This document shows positions 1 to 5,891 of a DNA stretch of 6,498 nt, piece after piece (position 1 is the stretch's first letter; every line of letters starts with the position of its first letter). Source of the DNA: Clostridia bacterium (GTDB lineage: Bacteria > Bacillota > Clostridia > Oscillospirales > CAG-272); the NCBI GenBank assembly GCA_900753295.1, contig CAADYQ010000139.1, forward strand, positions 1-6,498. The letters are read 5' to 3'. Position numbers and translations under genes: made by a program. The notes under the pieces are model-generated. The model was not told where the DNA came from and did no database searches. It was given only the letters and a program-made list of their open reading frames with translations.

Positions 1-1
1 C

Positions 2-256
2 CAGCAGCGGCTCGTATGGTCAAAGGCTGATGCCTCTGACATTGCCGATGCCGGCTCATACAGTTGCCGTCGGTGCTTTGTGCTTGACGGCGAGCCAGAC
101 GCCATACCCGCCTCCTGCACCGGCGAGGGCGTTGTGATGATAGACGGCGACGGCGTGAGTGCGATCATAACCTCCGCAAGGCTCAACGATTCCGAAGCGG
201 CAGAGACAGAGAACTGCCTCGGCGCGCACTGCCGCAGAGCATATAAGGTGATATAA
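2..256 (+). CDS. C-terminal fragment of an unrecognised protein
   Basis: This is the only plus-strand frame open from the left edge; it reads 84 codons and ends at TAA 254-256. The start lies outside the window, so its full length is unknown. Visible features are five cysteines (fragment residues 22, 25, 39, 72 and 77, including a CRRC pair and a CLGAHC pair), an acidic middle part (GEGVVMIDGDG), and a short D-x-G-x-Y-x-C pattern at residues 16-22. That pattern resembles the end of an immunoglobulin-like domain, but one short match is weak support. No membrane segment is seen. Codon use matches the neighbouring genes and a strong terminator follows 18 nt after the stop, both of which support a real gene end. 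I do not recognise the family and assign no function. Confidence 0.6.
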   Translation, partial: QQRLVWSKADASDIADAGSYSCRRCFVLDGEPDAIPASCTGEGVVMIDGDGVSAIITSARLNDSEAAETENCLGAHCRRAYKVI

Positions 257-274
257 CAGCTTTGGTCCGCGTAT

Positions 275-314
275 AACGATGGGCTGTCGCGTAATGCGAC
301 AGCCCATCGTTTTT
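275..314 (+). terminator. Strong intrinsic terminator between convergent genes
   Basis: A perfect 16-bp inverted repeat (275-290 with 296-311) has a 5-nt loop (gtaat, 291-295) and runs into a T tract at 310-314. It lies 18 nt after the stop of the plus-strand gene, so it is a good factor-independent terminator for that gene. The minus-strand zinc-ribbon gene ends at 314, directly against the same stem. The hairpin may therefore also act in the other direction, but the minus-strand sequence after the stem (atacgcgg) has no U tract and would terminate weakly. Confidence 0.9.
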
Positions 315-679
315 CAGTTGTTTCCTTCGCGCTGTTTGCGTCTTTCCGCCATGTGCTTTTCGTGGCAGGCGCTGCAATATACCGGCTTGCCCTTTGTAGG
401 CTCAAAGGGGAGCTTCGCCTCGCCGCCGCAGTCATCGCATACGGCGTAATAATATGTACGCTCGGTGCGTTCCTGTCCGGGGTTCTTCTTTGCCATGCGG
501 CATTCGCGGCATCTCTTGGGCTTGTTCGTATAGCCTTTTTCCTTGTAGAATGCCTGCTCGCCGGCACTGAAAACAAATTCCTTGCCGCATTCAACGCACA
601 CAAGCGTCTCATCCGCAAATTCGGGCTTGCTTTCGACAGCGGCTTCTTCCGTACCGATCTTTACTTCTTCCTCGTTCAT
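314..679 (-). CDS. Double zinc-ribbon domain protein
   Basis: This gene encodes a soluble protein of 121 residues with two four-cysteine zinc modules. Module one has C28-x2-C31, a 25-residue spacer containing the FxFSAGEQxFYxEKG stretch, and C57-x2-C60 followed by R; this is the pattern of the 'probable zinc-ribbon' (zf-trcl) family. Module two has C81-x2-C84, exactly 17 residues, and C102-x2-C105, with PFxPTxGKPVYCSxC between; this matches the CxxC-x17-CxxC domain. The first 25 residues are acidic and probably disordered, and the last 15 are basic. Family members are small proteins of unknown function, so nucleic-acid or protein binding is only inference. The start is well placed: GGAGGG lies 4 nt upstream of ATG. 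The gene follows the sigma-factor gene by 89 nt on the same strand. No terminator or convincing promoter lies between them, so co-transcription is likely. Confidence 0.88.
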   Translation of the reverse strand: MNEEEVKIGTEEAAVESKPEFADETLVCVECGKEFVFSAGEQAFYKEKGYTNKPKRCRECRMAKKNPGQERTERTYYYAVCDDCGGEAKLPFEPTKGKPVYCSACHEKHMAERRKQREGNN

Positions 680-683
680 GGGT

Positions 684-689
684 CCCTCC
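684..689 (-). promoter_or_regulatory. RBS of the zinc-ribbon gene
   Basis: GGAGGG on the minus strand sits 4 nt before the ATG at 679. It is a strong Shine-Dalgarno match, fixes this start codon, and suggests efficient translation of a small protein. Confidence 0.75.
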
Positions 690-701
690 GTGTTTGATAT
701 G

Positions 702-736
702 CTCTGCGGCGGAAAACCCGACGTCAGAGTTTTTTT
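702..736 (+). terminator. Possible plus-facing terminator hairpin
   Basis: Bases 702-706 (ctctg) pair with 725-729 (cagag). Inside, 707-708 pair with 722-723 and 710-712 with 718-720 around an aaaac loop, leaving one bulge and one mismatch. The stem is followed directly by seven T residues (730-736). The arrangement fits an intrinsic terminator for plus-strand transcription, yet no plus-strand gene is visible upstream of it. It might block antisense transcription into the sigma gene. On the minus strand the same sequence would be an RNA hairpin in the leader of the zinc-ribbon gene without a U tract. The stem is imperfect, so confidence is low. Confidence 0.3.
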
Positions 737-768
737 ATTGTAAGCGGATCATTGCCTTCCGCTCGGTT

Positions 769-1395
769 TCATTTATCGGCTCCGGACTGTGTGATGAGCG
801 CGCGCAGCTTGCGCCGCACACGTGTTATGGCGTTTTCCGCCGACCTCTTCGAACGTCCGGTCTGCTCGGCTATGTGCGCGGCGTCCGCGCCGGCATAGTA
901 GAGCCACCATACGGTGCGCTCGTAGTCCGAAAGATTTTCATTTATTAGCCTGCGCAGTGAGCGCTCGTTTTCGTATTCTATAAGTGAATCGGCAGGGGAG
1001 GTGTCGGCGATGTCGGGGGCATCGTCAACAGGAATGTACTCGGTGTATTTTTTGTTGCGGCTTATTTTTCGGAGTGCGCTTATAAGCGCCTTGTTGACGC
1101 ACACCTTGGCATAAAGTCCGAACTTCACCTCACCGCGCAACGGATCGTACCGCATCACTGCGCGGTGGAACGCAAGAAGCGCCTCTTGGGAAAGCTCCTC
1201 AAGATCCTGCGCGCTCACCTCACTGCTGTATTGAGCAGCCGCGGCGCGAAGCATGGGGGTATAGAGGTGCACAAGCTCCGCAAATGCTTCCTCGTTGCCC
1301 TCACGGGCGCATAGCAACAGCTTAAGCTGTTCGGAGTCGGACATACCGTCCTTTTTTTCTCCCGCACCGGGGGAGGGATTTTTGTCTTTCATCAT
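769..1395 (-). CDS. Sigma-70 family RNA polymerase sigma factor, SigH-like
   Basis: This is a transcription initiation factor that would direct RNA polymerase to a separate promoter set. The frame gives 208 residues. Sigma region 2 covers about residues 26-110, with the core-binding part near DLEELSQEALLAFHRAVMRYDP (64-85) and the -10 recognition helix near 92-110. After an acidic linker, region 4 covers about 154-198 with a helix-turn-helix ending NAITRVRRKLR. That ending resembles the NALQRVKRKL of SigH/Spo0H, and there are no regions 1 or 3, which fits the SigH/ECF-like size class. Whether it is the true SigH orthologue cannot be decided by eye. The start is uncertain. ATG 1395 (or 1392) has AAGGAA 15 nt or more upstream, which is too far; the ATG at 1344 (residue 18) has AAAAAAAGGA 4 nt upstream and would give 191 residues starting MSDSEQLK. 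A consensus promoter lies upstream. Confidence 0.9.
   Translation of the reverse strand: MMKDKNPSPGAGEKKDGMSDSEQLKLLLCAREGNEEAFAELVHLYTPMLRAAAAQYSSEVSAQDLEELSQEALLAFHRAVMRYDPLRGEVKFGLYAKVCVNKALISALRKISRNKKYTEYIPVDDAPDIADTSPADSLIEYENERSLRRLINENLSDYERTVWWLYYAGADAAHIAEQTGRSKRSAENAITRVRRKLRALITQSGADK
1349..1358 (-). promoter_or_regulatory. RBS-like site favouring the internal sigma start at 1344
   Basis: A minus-strand A-rich run ending AGGA, then CGGT, precedes the ATG at 1344. It is better spaced than the AAGGAA found 15 nt before the first ATG, so translation may begin at 1344. The 17 residues that would be lost are Pro/Gly/Lys-rich and lie outside sigma region 2. Confidence 0.45.
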
Positions 1396-1425
1396 GCAAT
1401 ACCGCGTAATTTCCTTATATTACAT

Positions 1426-1454
1426 ATTATAAAGTATAAACAGGTGGCTGTCAA
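1426..1454 (-). promoter_or_regulatory. Consensus housekeeping promoter of the sigma gene
   Basis: On the minus strand TTGACA (1454-1449) and TATAAT (1431-1426) are separated by exactly 17 nt. Both hexamers are perfect matches to the vegetative sigma consensus. The 35 nt upstream of the -35 box (1455-1490) are almost purely A/T and may act as an UP element. Transcription would start near 1418, leaving about 23 nt before the first ATG or about 74 nt before the ATG at 1344. Confidence 0.88.
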
Positions 1455-1504
1455 GCTTTTTTTGAAATAAATATAAATAAAAATGAATAATCAGTGCGTC
1501 AAGT

Positions 1505-1546
1505 AAAAAAGAATACGATATATTCCGGCATGAAAGCCGCGCCGGA
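1505..1546 (-). terminator. Weak candidate terminator after the MBOAT gene
   Basis: Just after the MBOAT stop, TCCGGC and GCCGGA (1541-1546 with 1524-1529) can form a 6-bp stem with an 11-nt loop. Next come a second small stem, GAATA/TATTC (1519-1523 with 1511-1515), and six U residues (1510-1505). Each stem alone is weak, and the GC stem lies far from the U tract. It may slow or stop MBOAT transcripts before the sigma-gene promoter, but this is tentative. Confidence 0.3.
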
Positions 1547-1548
1547 GG

Positions 1549-3021
1549 TCAGAACTGGAAGTAAATGAACGAGCTTGCTCCGTCGCCGTCAAGCAGGATG
1601 AGCCATGCAAACGCGATCGCCCATATCAGCGAGGCGTATTTTACTGCCGCTAATAGGCGGTGTGCACGAGTTTCGGAATGCGCCGGGGCGTCGCATCCTC
1701 CGTATTTGTCGAGAAGGCACATCGCGGTTATCGCGGATATACACGCCGCCGCGCCCGGCAGAGTGAATCCCATTATCCCGCACGCCGTCGCTATGTTGCC
1801 GCCGAGCGTCCACGCGCCGAAAAGCCGGGCGAGTAGCGTGCCTATATCCGAAATGCTGTTTGCGCGGAAAAATATCCAGGCAAATGTAACAAGTACAAAT
1901 GTCACGCCCCGCCGCCACAGGCGCGCCGCTGGCGAACTGCGGTCAATGCGGAGCCGATCGTAAATGCCCGCACGGAGCTTTTTCGTGAGTATCCCCACGA
2001 CCTGATAAAAGCCGTGCAGTGCGCCCCATATCACATAGGTCCATGCCGCACCGTGCCAAAGCCCGGATACGAGAAAGACCGTCATGAGATTGCAAAGGTG
2101 TCTGGCTTTGCTGCAGCGGTTGCCGCCGAGCGGTATGTAAAGATAGTCGCGGAACCAGCTTGAAAGCGATATGTGCCACCGAGCCCAGAATTCCTTTATG
2201 CTCTCGGCGGTGTACGGGCGGTCGAAGTTCTTCATAAGCTTTATGCCCATAACACGCGCACAGCCTATGGCGATATCGGTGTAGCCGGCAAAATCACCGT
2301 ATATCTGAAACGCGAAAAGCACCGCGGCAAGTATCACCGACATTCCGTTTGCGCGCTCCGGCTCCGAAAAAACGGGAACGACATATGCGGCGCAAAGATC
2401 GGCAACGGCGATCTTCTTAAAAAAGCCGGTCAGCATAAGGCGCAGACCCGCCGCAGTGTCGTCGCGGTTGAATTTGTGGTCGGCACGAAGCTGGGGAAGC
2501 AGATTTTCCGGACGCTCGATGGGTCCCGCAACGAGCTGCGGGAAGAAGGAAACGTACAGCGCGTAATACCCGAAGTGCCGCTCGGCGGGCAGGTCTCCGC
2601 GGTAGACGTCTATCACATACGAAAGCGTCTGAAAGGTGTAAAAGGATATGCCCACGGGAAGCATGAGTCCGAGAGAGAAGGGCGCCCATCCTGCGCCGAA
2701 GCGGTTGGCGACAGCTACCACGCTGCCGGCAAGAAAATCAAAATATTTGTAAAAGAAGAGCACGCCGAGCGAAACGACGAGTGTGGCGCAAAGGCAGAGC
2801 CGCGCGGCTGTCCCGCCGCGCTTTTTCTCTATCACCAGAGCCGATACGTATGATACAGCGGTGGTGAATACGATAAGAAACACAAGCTCTACGTTCCAGC
2901 TGAGGTAAAAATAATAGCTTGCGGCGAGGAGCAGGACCCAGCGCCACTTCTGCGGTGCGAGAAAATACATTAAGAGGACGGCAGGGTAGAATATAAGAAA
3001 TTCAAGTGAGTTGAAAACCAT
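1549..3021 (-). CDS. MBOAT family membrane O-acyltransferase (AlgI/DltB-like)
   Basis: This is a polytopic membrane enzyme of 490 residues, the usual AlgI length. Enzymes of this family pass acyl groups, often acetyl, across the membrane to extracytoplasmic polymers such as alginate, peptidoglycan, teichoic acids or other glycans. The core signature is clear: FWARWHISLSSWFRDYLYIPLGG at about 278-300 (with H283), then VSGLWHGAAWTYVIWGALHG at about 318-337, where H323 matches the invariant MBOAT histidine. Upstream lie LPVGISFYTFQTLSYVIDVYRG (121-142) and FFPQLVAGPIERPENLLPQL (159-178), both typical of AlgI proteins. Hydrophobic segments occur near 5-25, 27-42, 44-64, 75-95, 195-215, 227-245, 310-340, 372-388, 412-436 and 455-477, and the end SSFIYFQF is also typical. 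The natural substrate cannot be told. The usual SGNH-type partner (AlgJ/AlgX/DltD-like) is not next to it. AAAGGA lies 9 nt before the ATG, and the gene has its own promoter. Confidence 0.95.
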   Translation of the reverse strand: MVFNSLEFLIFYPAVLLMYFLAPQKWRWVLLLAASYYFYLSWNVELVFLIVFTTAVSYVSALVIEKKRGGTAARLCLCATLVVSLGVLFFYKYFDFLAGSVVAVANRFGAGWAPFSLGLMLPVGISFYTFQTLSYVIDVYRGDLPAERHFGYYALYVSFFPQLVAGPIERPENLLPQLRADHKFNRDDTAAGLRLMLTGFFKKIAVADLCAAYVVPVFSEPERANGMSVILAAVLFAFQIYGDFAGYTDIAIGCARVMGIKLMKNFDRPYTAESIKEFWARWHISLSSWFRDYLYIPLGGNRCSKARHLCNLMTVFLVSGLWHGAAWTYVIWGALHGFYQVVGILTKKLRAGIYDRLRIDRSSPAARLWRRGVTFVLVTFAWIFFRANSISDIGTLLARLFGAWTLGGNIATACGIMGFTLPGAAACISAITAMCLLDKYGGCDAPAHSETRAHRLLAAVKYASLIWAIAFAWLILLDGDGASSFIYFQF

Positions 3022-3030
3022 GTCGGAGCA

Positions 3031-3036
3031 TCCTTT
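3031..3036 (-). promoter_or_regulatory. RBS of the MBOAT gene
   Basis: AAAGGA on the minus strand lies 9 nt upstream of the ATG at 3021 and supports that start. The start is also supported by the protein beginning MVFNSLEFLIF, a typical AlgI-family N-terminus. Confidence 0.7.
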
Positions 3037-3054
3037 GCCTTTGTGCTTTATACA

Positions 3055-3070
3055 TTAATATTAATATTAA
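3055..3070. repeat. 16-nt perfect AT palindrome over the MBOAT -10 region
   Basis: The sequence ttaatattaatattaa is its own reverse complement and also contains repeated ttaat units. It covers the whole -10 hexamer (3064-3069) and the expected transcription start of the minus-strand promoter. It could be an operator, but AT-only palindromes near promoters can also arise by chance. Confidence 0.45.
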
Positions 3071-3092
3071 CACAAAAGAACGTAAAAGTCAA
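3064..3092 (-). promoter_or_regulatory. Promoter of the MBOAT gene
   Basis: On the minus strand TTGACT (3092-3087) and TAATAT (3069-3064) are 17 nt apart, with TGT directly before the -10 box forming an extended -10 element. Transcription would begin near 3057 and give a leader of about 36 nt containing the AAAGGA ribosome site. This is one half of a divergent pair with the pepF promoter. Confidence 0.78.
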
Positions 3093-3153
3093 TGACAAAG
3101 GCGTCGGCAAAGACTATATTTTGTTCGGAAAACGGTTAATATGCACGATACGA

Positions 3154-3182
3154 TTGACACACGCGTATTTGCATGGTATAAT
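3154..3182 (+). promoter_or_regulatory. Consensus promoter of the pepF operon
   Basis: TTGACA (3154-3159) and TATAAT (3177-3182) are perfect consensus hexamers 17 nt apart, and TGG before the -10 box adds an extended -10 element. The expected start is near 3189, leaving a leader of about 80 nt before the pepF ATG. It is likely to drive pepF, the phosphatase and the lipoprotein together as one transcript. Confidence 0.9.
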
Positions 3183-3225
3183 TATGCTGATGTAAAATAA
3201 TTGCCTGCCGTTTGCGGTATGGCAT

Positions 3226-3240
3226 GAACGTTGCACGTTC
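3226..3240 (+). other. Small hairpin in the pepF leader
   Basis: GAACGT (3226-3231) and ACGTTC (3235-3240) form a 6-bp inverted repeat with a 3-nt loop, 28 nt before the pepF start codon and 15 nt upstream of the RBS. It is short and may only be a minor leader structure. I see no known riboswitch architecture in the 80-nt leader. Confidence 0.3.
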
Positions 3241-3253
3241 GATTCTGTACACC

Positions 3254-3262
3254 GGAAAGGAA
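3254..3262 (+). promoter_or_regulatory. RBS that fixes the pepF start
   Basis: GGAAAGGAA lies 6 nt before the ATG at 3269. In-frame ATGs further upstream (3212, 3224) have no such site, so 3269 is the likely start codon. Confidence 0.8.
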
Positions 3263-3268
3263 CAAAAA

Positions 3269-5059
3269 ATGAAAAGCAGAAAAGAAATGAGTCCCGAATT
3301 CATGTGGGATTTCACACACATTTTCCCGACGCGCGAAGCGTTTGAGGCGGCGTTTGCCGAATGTGATAACAGCATAGCGACGCTCGGTGAGCTTCGCGGT
3401 CACCTCGGGGACAGCCCGGAGACCCTTCTCAAGGCTCTCGACACTATATATGCCGTAGAGGAGAAGTTTGAGCGGGTCTATGCATATGCCTCGCTTCACA
3501 AGGAGGCGGATAATTCCGATCCCGAGTATCAGGAGATGGCGGCACGCGCCATGGGACTGTACGTAAAGCTCGGTGCGGCGATATCCTTCCTTGATCCCGA
3601 GATCATCTCGATAGGCTCCGAAAAGCTTGAGAAATGGATAACCTCCAAGCCCGCGCTCGGCACATATGCATTCATGATGCGCGATCTCATGCGTATGCAG
3701 GATCACGTCCTCGATCATGCGCGCGAGGAACTGCTTGCCGAACTTGGCGAGGCGGCACAGGCTCCCAATGACTGCTATGATATGCTCACCAACGTGGATA
3801 TGGATTTCCCGACGGTAAAAATGTCTGACGGTTCCGAGTCTCCGCTCACCAACGGCAACTTCGGCGTTTACCGCGAAAACACAGACCGCGCCGTGCGTGT
3901 GGATGCGTTTGAAAAGTTCTTCGGCACCTACAAGAAGTATATCAATACCTTTGCAGCCACATACGGCGGCTCGGTAAAATACGATTGCTTCAACGCCAAG
4001 GTGCGCGGTTATTCCTCGGCGTGCGAGGCGGCGCTCTTTGCCAATAACGTGCCCGTATCGGTCTATGATTCGCTTGTCAGCGCCATTCACGATGCACTTC
4101 CGTCAATGAGACGTTACCTTGATATCAGACGTAAAGCGATGGGCGCCGAAAAGATAGATATGTTCGATCTTTACGTGCCGATCGTTGAGGGCGTTGATAT
4201 CCCCATGCCGTATTCCGATGCCAAGACACTTGTAAAGGAAGCTCTCAAGCCCTTCGGCAAGAGATACGGCGAGCTGCTTGACCGCGCATACAGCGAGCAT
4301 TGGATAGATGTTTACGAAAATAAAGGCAAAAGCTCCGGTGCGTTCTCGTCCGGCGTTTACGGCGTGCATCCGTATGTAATGCTCAATTATACCGATACTC
4401 TTGACGATGCGTTTACTCTTGCTCACGAGCTGGGACACGCGATGCATTCCTTCTTCTCAAGCGAAACACAGGATTATCCCAACCACGACTACCGCATAAT
4501 GGTCGCCGAGGTCGCATCCACTGTCAACGAGGTAATGCTGACAAAGTACCTGCTCGCCCATGAGACCGATCCCGGACGCCGCGCATATGTCCTCAATCAC
4601 TTCCTTGAGGGCTTCCGCACCACCGTTTTCCGTCAGACCCTGTTTGCCGAGTTCGAGCGCCGCTCGCATGATATGTACGCCGTCGGCACTCCTCTTACGG
4701 CAAAATCGCTCTCCGAAGCATATTACGATCTTATTTCCACCTATTACGAGGGCGCCGAGATCAACGATATCATGCGTTACGAGTGGTCCTACATCCCGCA
4801 TTTCTACCGCGCGTTTTATGTGTATCAGTACGCCACAGGCTTCTGCAGTGCAGTTGCCATTGCGGGCAGGATAGCAGCCGGCGGCGATCCCGCGGGATAC
4901 CTCAAATTCCTCACGCTCGGCGGTTCGGACTATCCGATAGAGGAGCTTAAGGTGGCGGGCGTCGATCTTACAAAGCCCGATACCGTTGCCGCCGCCATGA
5001 AGGTGTTTGACGAAGCCATAACCGAGTTTGACGAGCTGCTCGGTTCGCTCAAAAAATAA
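3269..5059 (+). CDS. pepF: Oligoendopeptidase F (M3B zinc metallopeptidase)
   Basis: This is a cytoplasmic zinc endopeptidase that cleaves short peptides, normally acting in peptide turnover; it is named by analogy with PepF of Lactococcus and Bacillus. The protein is 596 residues from the ATG at 3269, close to the usual size of about 600. The N-terminal helical M3 region begins MSPEFMWDFTHIFPT, a typical PepF opening. The zinc site is HELGH at residues 386-390 (two histidine ligands with catalytic Glu387), and the third ligand is Glu414 in VAEVASTVNE. The conserved C-terminal region, HFYRAFYVYQYATGF at about 511-525, holds the tyrosines and histidine that line the M3 active site. No signal peptide is visible. 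The gene is complete with no missing key residue. It heads the plus-strand operon: the next gene starts 6 nt after its stop. An upstream in-frame extension of 19 codons is rejected because the strong RBS lies inside it. Confidence 0.95.
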   Translation: MKSRKEMSPEFMWDFTHIFPTREAFEAAFAECDNSIATLGELRGHLGDSPETLLKALDTIYAVEEKFERVYAYASLHKEADNSDPEYQEMAARAMGLYVKLGAAISFLDPEIISIGSEKLEKWITSKPALGTYAFMMRDLMRMQDHVLDHAREELLAELGEAAQAPNDCYDMLTNVDMDFPTVKMSDGSESPLTNGNFGVYRENTDRAVRVDAFEKFFGTYKKYINTFAATYGGSVKYDCFNAKVRGYSSACEAALFANNVPVSVYDSLVSAIHDALPSMRRYLDIRRKAMGAEKIDMFDLYVPIVEGVDIPMPYSDAKTLVKEALKPFGKRYGELLDRAYSEHWIDVYENKGKSSGAFSSGVYGVHPYVMLNYTDTLDDAFTLAHELGHAMHSFFSSETQDYPNHDYRIMVAEVASTVNEVMLTKYLLAHETDPGRRAYVLNHFLEGFRTTVFRQTLFAEFERRSHDMYAVGTPLTAKSLSEAYYDLISTYYEGAEINDIMRYEWSYIPHFYRAFYVYQYATGFCSAVAIAGRIAAGGDPAGYLKFLTLGGSDYPIEELKVAGVDLTKPDTVAAAMKVFDEAITEFDELLGSLKK

Positions 5060-5065
5060 AGCATA

Positions 5066-5869
5066 ATGGCTATTTCTGATTTCGGAATGTCGGTCGCGCG
5101 CCGTGCCGCACTTGCGGCACGCGGCGCGCGTGAGATAATAACCGACAGACGCGGCGCGTCAGACGTTGCGGAGAAGGGCGCGCACGATTTTGTGACCGCC
5201 ACCGACCGTGCGGTGCAGAGGCTGCTTTTTGCCGAGCTTGCCGCGGAGTTCCCCGACTTTGCGCTGTTCGGCGAGGAGGGAACGCACAGCGTTATCGATC
5301 CCGCTGTGCCGACATGGGTCATAGATCCCATCGACGGTACGACGAATTTCGTGCGCGGGCACGAGGCGTCTGTCGTCTCGGTCGCACTCGTGTATGAGGG
5401 CGAGAGCGTTGCCGGCGTTGTTTACGACCCGTACACCGACCGTGCGTTCGTTGCGGCTCGCGGAGAGGGCGCGTATCTCGGCGACGAGCGCCTGCACGTC
5501 AGCGATGTGGATTATTCCGAGGCTATAATGGCTGTCGGCACCATGCCGTACGATAAATCCGACAGCGACAGGCTTTTCCGCATGTGGCACAGGATATTTC
5601 TTGAAACGAACGATCTGCGCCGTATAGGCGCGGCGGCAAGCGACATCGTGCGCGTTGCAGCGGGGAAGATCGAGGGCTACTGCGAAAAACGCCTCGGCAC
5701 ATGGGATTTTGCCGCCGCATCGCTGATACTCACCGAGGCAGGCGGAGTGTTTTCCGGCTGGCATGGCGAGCGTGTCGTGATGGACGGAGTAAAGAGATCC
5801 GTGGTCGCCGCCACGCCGCGCACACACGAGAGACTTCTTCGCGTGATCGAAGAAGAGTATTTCAACTGA
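5066..5869 (+). CDS. Inositol monophosphatase family protein
   Basis: This is a Mg-dependent phosphatase of 267 residues, a normal length for the IMPase/SuhB family, which removes phosphate from myo-inositol phosphate or related sugar and nucleotide phosphates (HisN, FBPase and CysQ are relatives). All metal-binding motifs are present: GEEG at 69-72 (Glu70), WVIDPIDGTTNF at 84-95 (Asp87, Asp90, Thr92) and GTWDFAAASLILTEAGG at 211-227 (Asp214). The exact substrate cannot be read from these motifs. No signal peptide is seen, so it is cytoplasmic. The ATG lies 6 nt after the pepF stop and has no clear Shine-Dalgarno sequence, which suggests translation coupled to pepF. The next gene starts 22 nt after its stop. 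The second ATG (residue 8) also lacks an RBS, and the N-terminal helix favours the first one. Confidence 0.92.
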   Translation: MAISDFGMSVARRAALAARGAREIITDRRGASDVAEKGAHDFVTATDRAVQRLLFAELAAEFPDFALFGEEGTHSVIDPAVPTWVIDPIDGTTNFVRGHEASVVSVALVYEGESVAGVVYDPYTDRAFVAARGEGAYLGDERLHVSDVDYSEAIMAVGTMPYDKSDSDRLFRMWHRIFLETNDLRRIGAAASDIVRVAAGKIEGYCEKRLGTWDFAAASLILTEAGGVFSGWHGERVVMDGVKRSVVAATPRTHERLLRVIEEEYFN

Positions 5870-5879
5870 AAAATTAAAG

Positions 5880-5886
5880 AAGGAAG
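5880..5886 (+). promoter_or_regulatory. RBS choosing the GTG start of the lipoprotein
   Basis: AAGGAAG ends 5 nt before the GTG at 5892. The in-frame ATG at 5901 would be 14 nt away, so the GTG is the better start. Confidence 0.65.
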
Positions 5887-5891
5887 ACCCG

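Noticed and set aside
353..697. Plus-strand open frame opposite the zinc-ribbon gene, with a terminator-like hairpin at its end
   Set aside because: The hydrophobic translation is a mirror of the cysteine/lysine codons of the zinc-ribbon gene, with no RBS before the ATG. The hairpin overlaps the frame's final part only by position.
690..740. Separate promoter for the zinc-ribbon gene
   Set aside because: The best boxes (TCTGAC and CATATC) are 21 nt apart and match the consensus poorly.
743..763. Inverted repeat agcgga/tccgct after the sigma-factor stop as a terminator
   Set aside because: The stem is only 6 bp with a 9-nt loop, and in the minus direction it is followed by A residues, not U, so it would not terminate the sigma transcript.
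2173..2853. Plus-strand open frame of 226 codons inside the MBOAT gene
   Set aside because: It is antisense to a complete MBOAT protein with conserved motifs; its translation has no recognisable domain.
3212..3268. PepF starting 19 codons earlier at 3212
   Set aside because: That start has no RBS, the extension is not typical of PepF, and the strong GGAAAGGAA site lies inside it ahead of the ATG at 3269.
3182..4801. Three long minus-strand open frames (3182-4090, 4103-4447, 4457-4801) opposite pepF
   Set aside because: They lie fully antisense to a clear full-length PepF in a related phase, so they reflect its codon bias. Their translations show no domain and they lack RBS sites.
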